37,519 nt of DNA from Devosia sp. (GTDB lineage Bacteria; Pseudomonadota; Alphaproteobacteria; Rhizobiales; Devosiaceae): NCBI RefSeq assembly GCF_030689745.1, contig NZ_JAUYGL010000014.1:1-37519 (forward strand). The letters are read 5' to 3'. Below the pieces are notes generated by a model. It saw nothing but the letters and a program-made list of their open reading frames with translations. It made no database searches and had not been told where the DNA came from. Every line of letters begins with the position of its first letter. Position 1 is the first letter of the stretch. A program made the translations under genes and the position numbers. This document shows positions 11,240 through 20,093 of the stretch, piece by piece.

Positions 11240-12427
11240 TCAGGCGACCGACCAGTAACCCGGCTCACCGCGGCGACCAAGCCAGAGAATCGCCAGCCCC
11301 GCCATGGCCAGCCAGGGCAGCAGCGCCAGGTTGAGATTTTGCCAGCCAATGGTGTTTTGCAGCACACCAGCGCTGAGTGAAGCGAACAGGCCAACCACGA
11401 AGATGGTAAAGTCATTGGTTGCCTGCGCCTTGCCCTTTTCGGCGGTGCTATAGGCGCGGGTCAGCAGATTGGTGCCACCGATATAGAGAAAATTCCAGCC
11501 TACCCCCAACAGCACCAGGGCGGCGCTGAATGAATAGAACCCCGTGCCGGACAGGGTGATCAAGACGTGACAGGTGAGCAGAACAACGCCGGCGAGCATG
11601 ATCTGCAACACGCCGAAGCGGGCAATCAGCGAACCGGTGAAGAACGACGGCAGGAACATGCCGAGCACGTGTAACTGGATGACCGTGGCCGTGGCGCCCA
11701 GACCATGATTGTGGTGCACCATGGCCAGCGGGGTCGCCGTCATCGCCAGGATCATGACGCCATAGCCGATTGTCGCGCCAAACAGCGCCACCAGATAGAT
11801 CGGCTGCCGCACGATGTCGATGAGCGGTCGAGCCGAGGCCCGTTCATCGGCGGTATCGAGCGCCTTGGGAACATTGACGCCAAGCAGCACACCCACTGCC
11901 AGCAGGGAGGTGAGGGCCAGGAACAGGAACGAGGCAGTGTAGGCCGGTTGCAGCAGGTCGCCACCCAGCCGGGCCAGCAGCGGCCCTACCAGCGCGGCGA
12001 CGACCCCGCCAGCCAGCACCAGCGATATGGCGCGCGGCTTGAAGGCGGTGTCGGCAACTTCAGCGGCGGCAAAGCGATAGAACTGGGCGAAGCCCTGATA
12101 GGCGCCAGCCAGAAACGTGCCGAGACAAAGCAGCAGCAATGAGGAGGTGAGCATGCCCGCAGCCGCCAGCAAACCGCCCAAAGTGCCCAGGCTGGCGCCG
12201 GCAATGAACCCGACCCGGCGCCCGACCCGAGCCATCCACATCGATGCCGGCACGGTTGCCACCGCAGTGCCAAGGAACATGGTGGCGATCGGCGCCGTCG
12301 CCCATTCCGGTGATGGCGCCAGGATACTGCCGGCCAACGCGCCAATGGTCATCACCAGCACCGACACGATCTGAAACAGCGCCTGCGCCGTGGCCAGCAG
12401 GAAGACTTGTCGGTGCATGGCTTGCAT
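11240..12427 (-). CDS. Major facilitator superfamily transporter
   Basis: A 395-residue inner-membrane transporter with about twelve hydrophobic helices and the MFS loop motif between helices 2 and 3 (MWMARVGRRVGFIAGASLGT). The ATG at 12427 has GGAG upstream; a TTG at 12457 could add ten residues. The second half includes LHVLGMFLPSFFTGSLIARF and a long hydrophobic C-terminal segment. Substrate cannot be read from sequence; drug or metabolite efflux is common in such single-gene MFS proteins. It ends 165 bp from the MAPEG gene, with nothing supportable between them, and borders the accessory region on the other side. Confidence 0.9.
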   Translation of the reverse strand: MQAMHRQVFLLATAQALFQIVSVLVMTIGALAGSILAPSPEWATAPIATMFLGTAVATVPASMWMARVGRRVGFIAGASLGTLGGLLAAAGMLTSSLLLLCLGTFLAGAYQGFAQFYRFAAAEVADTAFKPRAISLVLAGGVVAALVGPLLARLGGDLLQPAYTASFLFLALTSLLAVGVLLGVNVPKALDTADERASARPLIDIVRQPIYLVALFGATIGYGVMILAMTATPLAMVHHNHGLGATATVIQLHVLGMFLPSFFTGSLIARFGVLQIMLAGVVLLTCHVLITLSGTGFYSFSAALVLLGVGWNFLYIGGTNLLTRAYSTAEKGKAQATNDFTIFVVGLFASLSAGVLQNTIGWQNLNLALLPWLAMAGLAILWLGRRGEPGYWSVA

Positions 12428-13018
12428 GGTTGCGTTTTCTCCGTTTGGGATGGTCAAGGCACGGCGGCTTACCCTGCGGCCACCCCATTCGGGCCTGCCG
12501 TCTTGCAGGCATTAGTCTTGAACTCTTGCGCCCGCAACTGGGATCCGCGACGACTTAGGTGCTTCGCGCAAAATGCCGGCCTACCTGCCGGATGCAGATG
12601 GTCGCCAGGCTGCCAGCGCGGCGATTACCGCACCAAGCAATATCGCCCCAATGCCCGTTCGGCTTTACCCATGCTCACCGCCAATAAATTGGCGATGGTA
12701 CCGGCCGATTCAGATCAGTCGGCACACAGCGTTTCCGCACCCGGGAATGCGACCCAAAGGCGTTACGGTTGCATGCCACAACAATCGGCTAGACCATTGA
12801 TTTATTTGATAAAAGAGATTTGGCTGGGGAACCTGGATTCCATATGAGAACTAGTTCTCACAGTAAGCCGTTGAAAATGCTAAGTAAAAGTCGATCCCAA
12901 AAACGCTTGTGTGTAAGGTTGAGTGGCAGTCTGTGTGAAAGTTCCACCCAATCGGGAATGTAGTCAAGTGTCCACTCCAATGCCGGTCACTGTGCACTAG
13001 AAGTCGTGGCAGGGTTGC
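12428..13018. other. Gene-poor left edge of the accessory island
   Basis: About 590 bp with no intact gene. On the minus strand near 12590-12680 one frame reads QFIGGEHG, a stop, then SRTGIGAILLGAVIAALAAW, which resembles the last helix of a DMT/EamA-type transporter; this could be a decayed fragment but is too short to be sure. The AT-richer part from 12780 to 13018 shows no gene, tRNA or att-like repeat that I can recognise. It probably marks the boundary between core and island. Confidence 0.35.
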
Positions 13019-13694
13019 TCAATCGAAAGGCAGCGAGCCATCGGCTCGAGGTGCAGGCACTGGAATGTTGTCTCTCTGAAACATTGCGGTCATGGCTGAC
13101 ATGACTGCATCGCCCCCACTGCTAGTCACGCCATCCGCCACCATGCGCTGGAGATCACCAGCATCGGCCTCGGTGTCGCCCATCGGCCAAAGTGCCGAAG
13201 TCGCTAAACGCCGCTTGCGCTGCATGAGGCTATGCAACAGGCAGTCGAAAGAGTGCTCACGAAATCCAGGGTGAATGGACATGGGCACGTGCACGCTGAC
13301 TGGCCAAAGCGGCGGTGTGTGCCGCGCCAGGCTCATAGCTGCCGATAAACACGGCAACCATGGTGTTGAGGAACGTTCGGTGATCGCTGCTTTCGATTTC
13401 CTCGCAGTAAAACTTCCGCAGGGCCGACAGGTCAGTCCGCTCACGACGATCCTGATCAAACAGGGCAACGGCAGCCGTGGTGACGAGCGACATCCTTGTG
13501 TCGCTCCAGTCGCCCGTTTCCAATAGCATTAGCATCTCCTGGACGAGTCGCTCCCGATCTCGCTCTGGCGGTTCAACCACCACATCCGGCCATCTGGCCA
13601 GGATTCGATCGGTGGTCGACGCCAACCTATTGATCGCCGCCAGCGCCATTGGTTGAAAGCTTGCCGGCTTGGCTAGGAAGCGCGTGAGGCTCAT
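13019..13694 (-). pseudogene. Frameshifted ZorC-like gene remnant (Zorya)
   Basis: The first part (13257-13694) encodes 145 residues, including RFYCEEIESS-like helical sequence and FLNTMVAVFIGSYEPGAAHT, before a stop. The reading continues in another frame from about 13270 to 13019 (FREHSFDCLLHSLMQRKRRL through to PAPRADGSLPFD), also with coding-like codon use. I read this as one frameshifted gene. Its ATG overlaps the stop of the upstream OmpA-domain remnant (ATGA), the arrangement expected for zorB-zorC, and the N-terminal part resembles EH-signature ZorC proteins. ZorC is known as a DNA-associated effector component of Zorya anti-phage systems. At this size it cannot be functional. The family call is tentative. 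Confidence 0.45.
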
Positions 13695-14134
13695 GGGCTC
13701 TCCAATTCAACGCCGGCCTGCAGCTCGTTACGAATGCGCTCGATTTCTTCCGAACTGCCAGGCGTGAACATGATGATGCGCAAATCGATGCGGCGGTTGG
13801 TGGAGCGCCCTTCGGATGTCTCGTTGTCAGCAATCGGTCGCATCTTGCCGTATCCAGCGACGGAAAGCACAGGTTGTTCGCGGTAATTTTGGTGGCTCAC
13901 CAGATCGCGCTGGTTGCCCGCCATTTCCGCATAGGTGGTGTTGGCGCGTTCAGTAGATAACCGAAGATTGGAGATATCAGCACCGGTGGAGTCGGTATGT
14001 CCCTCTATTTGTACTGCCTCGATAATCACTCCGTTGGGGTTGCAGCCGGTGTCCCAGGCAGAAAGTGGCCCAAGCGTGTAGCAGGGCAAAATCTCGTTCA
14101 GGCGAGCGGCAATGCGCTGGACGACCAGAACGGT
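13691..14134 (-). pseudogene. Truncated ZorB-like protein (OmpA/MotB C-terminal domain)
   Basis: The frame opens after a stop at 14135-14137 and encodes about 147 residues of an OmpA-like peptidoglycan-binding domain: VVQRIAARLNEILPCYTLG, then VQIEGHTDSTGADISNLRLS with TERAN, then VLSVAGYGKMRPIADNETSE and GRSTNRRIDLRIIM. The Asp of GHTD and the Arg of STERA, which bind diaminopimelate, are present. The N-terminal membrane anchor is missing, and the only possible start is a TTG inside the domain (14089). In Zorya, ZorB is the MotB-like stator partner of ZorA; the LPCY segment and the overlap with a ZorC-like gene favour ZorB over a generic OmpA protein. It was apparently cut off by the neighbouring vsr cassette. 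Confidence 0.6.
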
Positions 14135-14205
14135 TCACATCTAATCAGGACGAAATCTAACGGCTTAGTAGCGGCTGGAAAGGAGCAGATTGCTTGACAG
14201 CTCAT

Positions 14206-14634
14206 TCAACGAGAAGCGCCTTTGATCTCCTCGCCAAGTGAAATCGCCTTGGCGGTCACCTTCGCGAATGAAGCCAGCTCACATTCCCACGCGACGAGTA
14301 CCTGCCATCCCGCGGCTTCCAATTGATCAATCACAACCGCGTCCCGGCGAACATTGCGGTCGAACTTTTCGACCCAGAATTTGGTATTCGACTTAGGCGT
14401 GGTCGCCACCTTGCAACCCTCGTGCCGGTGCCAGAAGCATCCATGAACCAAGATCACGGTGTGGTACGTCGGGAGGATGATATCGGGCTTCCCGGGAAGC
14501 CGGCGCCCGTGCAACCTGAATCGAAACCCAAGGCGGTGGAGTGCCTTCCGCAGGGTAACCTCGGGGAGGGTATTGGCCGATCGGATCCGAGACATACGTT
14601 CAGATCGTTGGGCCGGTGTAAGGGTGTCCACCAC
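14206..14634 (-). CDS. vsr: Very short patch repair endonuclease Vsr
   Basis: A complete 142-residue Vsr, which nicks 5' to the T of T:G mismatches arising from deaminated 5-methylcytosine in Dcm-type sites. The sequence begins with SERMSRIRSANTLPEVTLRK and carries GKPDIIL with catalytic Asp51, then LVHGCFWHRHEGC with His64, His69, His71 and the zinc-site cysteines, and ends with the conserved WECEL. All residues known to be needed in E. coli Vsr have counterparts. It starts at GTG 14634, five bases after the stop of the giant ATPase gene and without an evident ribosome binding site, so coupled translation is likely. It is the last gene of the five-gene methylase-ATPase operon, consistent with protecting the 5mC sites made by its own methylase. 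Confidence 0.96.
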   Translation of the reverse strand: MVDTLTPAQRSERMSRIRSANTLPEVTLRKALHRLGFRFRLHGRRLPGKPDIILPTYHTVILVHGCFWHRHEGCKVATTPKSNTKFWVEKFDRNVRRDAVVIDQLEAAGWQVLVAWECELASFAKVTAKAISLGEEIKGASR

Positions 14635-14639
14635 GCTTG

Positions 14640-17600
14640 TCAGGCCCCGTCCTTGCCCCTCAGCGCATCCAGCTCAAAGAACGGCAAGCCCCGGACTACC
14701 TCGCCGGAAACATCAAACGACTTGTATAGGCACTGGTGTACTTGGAGCGACTTTACTCGTTCTGCCATCTCAGCGGCGCTGCTCGTCAGCCCCAGCGCGG
14801 ACAACTCAGCAGGCGTAACGTTGGGGACCTTGTGGATGAACCAAGTAAGCAGCGGCTCGCGATAGTCCGTCGCGTTCACCTTGAAATGCCGTAAGTATTG
14901 GGAGGCAAGGATAACGCCGGTCCCGAACTCCCGGCCTTGCAGGAGTAGTTTGCGCAGCACGTCAAACTCATACCGCATGATATTGTCGGCTTCGTCGACC
15001 AGCAGATAGGAATCGACAGCGCGAAGCTGGGGATCGCTACCAATGAAAGAGCGTTTGGGCGTCCGTAGCATGTTCTCGTAAAACATATTTAGCATGACCG
15101 CGACAAGCATGTTCTTGCTGCGATCGTCCTGGCCCAAGGCATCTAGCGAGATAACCACTACGCCATCCAGAAACTCGTCGAATGGCTTTGTATCGCTAGT
15201 CTTGGCAGCAAATACCTCCATATCTACGAGGTCGTCGATGATCGACATGGGCGCGTCAGACTTGCCATCTAACAACTCGGCATAAGCAGCATGAACATCA
15301 TAAAGCGTGGGTTGTTGCCCATGTGGGCATGCGTCATACGCAGCACGGACCGCCCGCTTGAGCTTGTCGCGTTGCACGGGCCCGATGCCAGAATAGATCT
15401 TGTCTAGAACGTCAGCAAAGAAACGGAACCGATCAAGCCACGGCGCCGGTGCATCGCCAATCTCGCTCGTGTCGAACAAGTTGAGCGGTAGTTTGTATGG
15501 CTTCACAACGCGCGCGCCAGTCGCCTTGACGAACTCGTCACTGCTATAATCGCGCTTGTAGTCAAAGATCAGAAAGCGTGGTCGGATCCCACGGTTGGCG
15601 GCTGACGCGTCTGAGATCTGCATTATCAGCGACTTCAACAGTTGCGTTTTTCCCGTGCCCAGATCGCCGACCACGCCCATGTTGAGTTGGTTTAATCGGG
15701 TATCAGAAATATTTAAACGGACATCGCCGGGTCGAAAGCTGTCAACGGTGGTGCCGATCGAGAGCACAATCCCGGCGGGAGCTTCGTCGGGGATGGAGCC
15801 ACCGGGCGTTTGCTCGAGGAGAATTGGCCGCACTTCTTCCACTCTAGTCCCCGTTGGCGCCTCGGATGTAGCTTCAGCCTGCAAATCCGCACCAGATTGC
15901 ACAAGATTGGCGGTGAACGTTCTGTCGGACGGGAACAAATCCCACTGACCCACCCTGGCTCGGACACTTTCGTAGAAGGCCAGCGGGTCGCCGGCGATAA
16001 CCTGTCCCGCGTCGGTGCTTCCGATCGTGATTGTCTCTTCAAAACCGTCGTCGTCACGGTCGCGCACGCCGCTGCGTGGACTATCGTCCACGATTATCAG
16101 ACGTCCATGCTGGTCGACCGAAATGCACGGCCGAGGGTCGAGAATGGCGGACGCTATGCGCTCATGGAGGGACGCCCATTGTGCCTCTCGGCCGACCACA
16201 TCTGGATGCTGGCTATAGACTCGCATTCCAAAACCGATAATCGAAAGCAGCAGGTGTTGGAAACCAAGCTTCCAGGCAACAGGCTGGCCCTCGTGTGGGA
16301 GCATACTCGTCAAGAGCCGAGAGAACGTTCGGGCTTGCTCCAATGCCTCATCCACCTCCGATGGTGGGAAGATAGAGCCTGGCCGGCATTTCACCTCGAT
16401 AGGCGTGAGATGGATCTGGACTCCCTCTAGCCCCAGCTTGACGCCGACCACCAAAAAATCGGGGCGCGATAAAGAGCCATCGTTTTTATCCTTGCCCAGG
16501 GATTTAGCCAGATCGGAGAAATACCCCCGAAAGGGATCGACCGGCACAATTATGCACACGGTAACGTCCTCGCCAGTGCCATCGATCACGGACAGGAGGC
16601 TTTCGCCAATATTTGATAACCGAAAGCGATCCTGCAGCAATCGAACGGCCACGAACATGCCGAGGTCGCCAGTTGCTCCGGCATTATCGCCAGCAAGGCC
16701 CCTAATCGTCGGTATTCCCCGGCGAGCGATCTCAAGCAGGACATCCTGAACTTGATCAGGGTCAATTGCTGCGCATCCTGGAAGGCGCGCGAGCGCCTTT
16801 GACAGGGCTTCGAGATCCGCCTGCTTGACCCGCGACAACAGGTAGTAACCATTGGTATCGCCCGCCCGATGGGAATAGGACGGCATATCGTAATCCCAAA
16901 GGTAGGCGTCCTCCAGCCATCCCCCTAAAAAGCAGGCGGGATCGATCGCTGAAGACGAAACCGCGACGAAGTCAGTCCGGCGTGTTTCAAGCATGTCGCG
17001 CACGGCGTTGACATTCGGAGCGAACCGCATGCCGGTGCGACGGTCGCCAAGGCTTTCCATAGAGCCGACACAGGCAGCGACCTTGTCGGCAAGTACGTCG
17101 CCGGAGGTCGACCCCGCCACGGATTGGCGTGTCTCGCTCAGGAACGCGCCAGGAAGCTGCCGCCGCACTCGATGTCGAAGCAAGCCACCGTAGCCGAGTG
17201 GGGATCGACCAGAAACAGGCGAGGCGCTGGGCTCCGACATGTCGAGCTGGGCGATGATCCCGAGATCGGGACGAGCGCGTGGTGGTTGGCCATCGAACCA
17301 TCGCACGCTATTTCGAGTATCCTCCGACAGGTTGGCTATCGTTGCATCATCAGGCCGCGAGTCATCATTCCGGTGGTCGTAAATCTCGACAAAACGCGGC
17401 CCGGCCGCCCGGCGTGGAGCGCGGCCTTCGCCATCTCGGTACCGATCCGAGCACCAGCTGATAAGCCCCTCGTTGCAGGCATCCGTTGTGCCGCCAGCAC
17501 TAGCGACCACGACGCCTATCACCGGCTTTGCCGATAGTAGCCCCGAGACGTCTTCCATCGCACGAGCGACCTGAGCGGCGCTAAATCCGACGGAAATACC

Positions 17601-20093
17601 ACCGACCGAAATGCCGAAGGCGTCGCCGAAGGGGGCAATTTTCGACCGGCTAGGAAGGCGACCAAGTCGGTCCCCATTCCACAGAACGGACCAATAGTCG
17701 CTGCCATTTTCTACGGCAAGAAAATCGACTTTCTCTATGCCGCCAGGGGATCGAAGCGAAAGCGTCAGGAGGTCTGGGACGCAGTCTGGATCGAGGACAC
17801 TTACGGCCGGACACGGATTGCCGCCAGCCTCAGCCTCTAGCAGGACGCCCTGGGCAACCGTGTGCCATGCAAGGCGCAGCGGATGGAGCGGCGACAGCAC
17901 GATAGCATCCGGAATCCGTGAGATGGTTCTGCGGTCATCCTCCAGCGAGGTGACGATACCAACGTCGACCCAGCATGCAACGTCGGGGTCTGCGACAAGC
18001 CATGCTTGGTAGGCGTCCAGATATTGCTCGATGAGGGCCCGGAAGCTCTCGTCGCTTGCGAGCCACCTTCCGAGCTCAGCCGACTCAGTCAGCCCGGTTT
18101 GGTCGCCAGTGCCACGAATGCGCCCCGCTAGTTGCTCCCGCGCTACCACGAAACCCATTGGCGGTTGGAAATCGGCGGCGTCCGGACGCGGATCTTGCAG
18201 GAAACGTCCCGTGGAGAATAGTGGTCCGGTGCCAGTGCCCCATGTTGGCTGCACCCAGGCATCGACGTAGTCATCGGCGAGCACTATTGGGAGGTAGGAT
18301 CTCCCGGCAGAGTCCTCGGACAGCATCCAATCCTGCAGGCTCGACGCTCGGGCGGTCCGGTTCAGCTGGACAACCGGCTTCGCCTCCAAGGGCTCGATCA
18401 ACCGACGATTTGCTCGGATCAATCTTTCAAACTCACTCCGGCAGCCCCGCTCGACGACATCTTCGACCGCGAGGAATACCCTGCAAGTCTCGTGCGAAAC
18501 CGAGCCATCCGACACCGGCCGGCTAAAACCAATGTCAACCTGATAGTTCGTTTCTGCTTCGACTTCGACCTGATGGAATCCCTCCCGCACGGAACGGACG
18601 ACAAGCTGCTGGGTGGCGTTGATGCCATTCAAGCCATCTTGGGCATCGTCGGCGGTCCCCATCGCTAGGGCATCTACTTCAACCCCTGGCGACGTGAATA
18701 CCAAAAGTTCATACCGACCGCTGCCGGGCAGGACTAAGCTCGTCTCCAGTTCGGGCGCGCCCTTGGCGCGACGCGCTGGTTTGCGCGGTGGCGTCAGCTT
18801 GCGTGCGAGCCGGCAGGCGATGAAAATACCAGGCGCCCAGGTGGCAAGCGACACGACCTTGATCGCGCCGGGCTTGAAGCCGTCTGCGAAAGCCGCGTAC
18901 CGAAGGGGCGTCTTGTGGCTTGGCGGCGCCTGATCGAGGTAAACGGCCTCTTCGTCACCAACCCGGACCTCCGATAGCTTGTTGCCCTTGCCGCGCTCGA
19001 TCGAGACCGCGGTACCCCTCGCGTCCGGGCCGACTGTCTCGAATGTCAAAGCAACATTGCTTTGGACGAGGATGGGCATGCCCTTGCCAAGCGGAACGAT
19101 GGCATTTGAGCAGCCCATCCGGATATCGCCCTGCGCGGTGGCATCCTCGGTCAGTAGCTCAGACCACTTTTCAGCTGTTAGGGCTCTCCACCAATCGGGG
19201 GCGACCGGCATATCCAAGCCACTTTCTGGAGCATAAAAGGCAGCCGTCGCTCGTTCGAATGCCGTTGGAAGGTCGCACGTCTCACGCAAATGGCGGAGGA
19301 ACATATCGAGATGGTGACTATCTTCTTCGTTGGCATTTTCCTGCGCACGTCGAATGCCGGGTGTGAACCCATCGGACATGGCATCAGCGATTTTCTCCAG
19401 AACCGCCACTTGCTCCCGAGAGGATACCGTACCGTCACGCATCGGCGGCATCCCGCAGGCAAGGCTGACTTGCTCGGCAGGCGTGAGGCCAGCTAGGCCC
19501 GGCGTCGCCGAGAACAGGCGCGAGAGTACCTTCCAGGCGGCGGCACGCTGGGTTCTCTCGGCATCCATTTCATCCGCGGCAGAGGCCGCCCTGCCAACCA
19601 AAGTGCGCGCATCGTCGCGCTGCTGCTGTTCCAGTATCCCTGCTTGCCTAATGCCGACGCGTACCAGTTCCTGGATAAACTCGTCTCCCCACCAATCCTC
19701 GAACGGTACGTTGCCCCCATTGTTGGCGGCCGCCACTCCAAACTCATCGGTCGTTGACGTCACCGATCGCATGCTGTGCTGGCCTGGCGGGACAAGGGCC
19801 AGAAACGTCGGCTGCGAGGGTGAATTGCGAAGGTTCAGCAAATGGGTATCGTCGCAACGACCAGACACGCCGACAGGCGGATTCTCCTCGCCCGCCGACA
19901 AGCTTGGCAGTTGAAGCAAGATAGGCACCCGCGGACTAACGCCTTCATCGGCATTTAGGAGGTCGAATACCTCGGTCAGGACTTCCTTCTGGGGTCCGTG
20001 GAATATCAGGCGCACCTCGTCCCGATCGTCGGCAGAGGAGTTCGAAAGCTTGTCGCGAATTAGGTCCGCGATAGTGGATGCCAAGCGTTTCAT
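14640..20093 (-). CDS. Giant DptH-like HerA/FtsK ATPase with PD-(D/E)xK nuclease site
   Basis: A single 1817-residue protein. The C-terminal domain (about 1455-1790) is a HerA/FtsK-type ATPase: Walker A GDLGTGKTQ with Lys1482, Walker B YLLVDEADN with Asp1700-Glu1701, then LLQGREFGTGVILASQYL. The middle contains SRPDFLVVGV with Asp1212 and PIEVKC with Glu1233 and Lys1235, the spacing and setting of a PD-(D/E)xK nuclease. The first 1200 residues are not recognised. Size, position as last of three genes and the Walker B region resemble DptH of the Dnd phosphorothioation restriction arm DptFGH. The ATG overlaps the stop of the preceding gene (ATGA). I infer a DNA-translocating nuclease that forms the effector of this operon. 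DptH assignment is by recall of the family, not by a search. Confidence 0.8.
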   Translation of the reverse strand: MKRLASTIADLIRDKLSNSSADDRDEVRLIFHGPQKEVLTEVFDLLNADEGVSPRVPILLQLPSLSAGEENPPVGVSGRCDDTHLLNLRNSPSQPTFLALVPPGQHSMRSVTSTTDEFGVAAANNGGNVPFEDWWGDEFIQELVRVGIRQAGILEQQQRDDARTLVGRAASAADEMDAERTQRAAAWKVLSRLFSATPGLAGLTPAEQVSLACGMPPMRDGTVSSREQVAVLEKIADAMSDGFTPGIRRAQENANEEDSHHLDMFLRHLRETCDLPTAFERATAAFYAPESGLDMPVAPDWWRALTAEKWSELLTEDATAQGDIRMGCSNAIVPLGKGMPILVQSNVALTFETVGPDARGTAVSIERGKGNKLSEVRVGDEEAVYLDQAPPSHKTPLRYAAFADGFKPGAIKVVSLATWAPGIFIACRLARKLTPPRKPARRAKGAPELETSLVLPGSGRYELLVFTSPGVEVDALAMGTADDAQDGLNGINATQQLVVRSVREGFHQVEVEAETNYQVDIGFSRPVSDGSVSHETCRVFLAVEDVVERGCRSEFERLIRANRRLIEPLEAKPVVQLNRTARASSLQDWMLSEDSAGRSYLPIVLADDYVDAWVQPTWGTGTGPLFSTGRFLQDPRPDAADFQPPMGFVVAREQLAGRIRGTGDQTGLTESAELGRWLASDESFRALIEQYLDAYQAWLVADPDVACWVDVGIVTSLEDDRRTISRIPDAIVLSPLHPLRLAWHTVAQGVLLEAEAGGNPCPAVSVLDPDCVPDLLTLSLRSPGGIEKVDFLAVENGSDYWSVLWNGDRLGRLPSRSKIAPFGDAFGISVGGISVGFSAAQVARAMEDVSGLLSAKPVIGVVVASAGGTTDACNEGLISWCSDRYRDGEGRAPRRAAGPRFVEIYDHRNDDSRPDDATIANLSEDTRNSVRWFDGQPPRARPDLGIIAQLDMSEPSASPVSGRSPLGYGGLLRHRVRRQLPGAFLSETRQSVAGSTSGDVLADKVAACVGSMESLGDRRTGMRFAPNVNAVRDMLETRRTDFVAVSSSAIDPACFLGGWLEDAYLWDYDMPSYSHRAGDTNGYYLLSRVKQADLEALSKALARLPGCAAIDPDQVQDVLLEIARRGIPTIRGLAGDNAGATGDLGMFVAVRLLQDRFRLSNIGESLLSVIDGTGEDVTVCIIVPVDPFRGYFSDLAKSLGKDKNDGSLSRPDFLVVGVKLGLEGVQIHLTPIEVKCRPGSIFPPSEVDEALEQARTFSRLLTSMLPHEGQPVAWKLGFQHLLLSIIGFGMRVYSQHPDVVGREAQWASLHERIASAILDPRPCISVDQHGRLIIVDDSPRSGVRDRDDDGFEETITIGSTDAGQVIAGDPLAFYESVRARVGQWDLFPSDRTFTANLVQSGADLQAEATSEAPTGTRVEEVRPILLEQTPGGSIPDEAPAGIVLSIGTTVDSFRPGDVRLNISDTRLNQLNMGVVGDLGTGKTQLLKSLIMQISDASAANRGIRPRFLIFDYKRDYSSDEFVKATGARVVKPYKLPLNLFDTSEIGDAPAPWLDRFRFFADVLDKIYSGIGPVQRDKLKRAVRAAYDACPHGQQPTLYDVHAAYAELLDGKSDAPMSIIDDLVDMEVFAAKTSDTKPFDEFLDGVVVISLDALGQDDRSKNMLVAVMLNMFYENMLRTPKRSFIGSDPQLRAVDSYLLVDEADNIMRYEFDVLRKLLLQGREFGTGVILASQYLRHFKVNATDYREPLLTWFIHKVPNVTPAELSALGLTSSAAEMAERVKSLQVHQCLYKSFDVSGEVVRGLPFFELDALRGKDGA

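Noticed and set aside
12590-12680. Possible DMT/EamA transporter gene fragment
   Set aside because: Only one helix-like segment with an in-frame stop is visible, too little to call a gene; it is mentioned only in the description of the gap.
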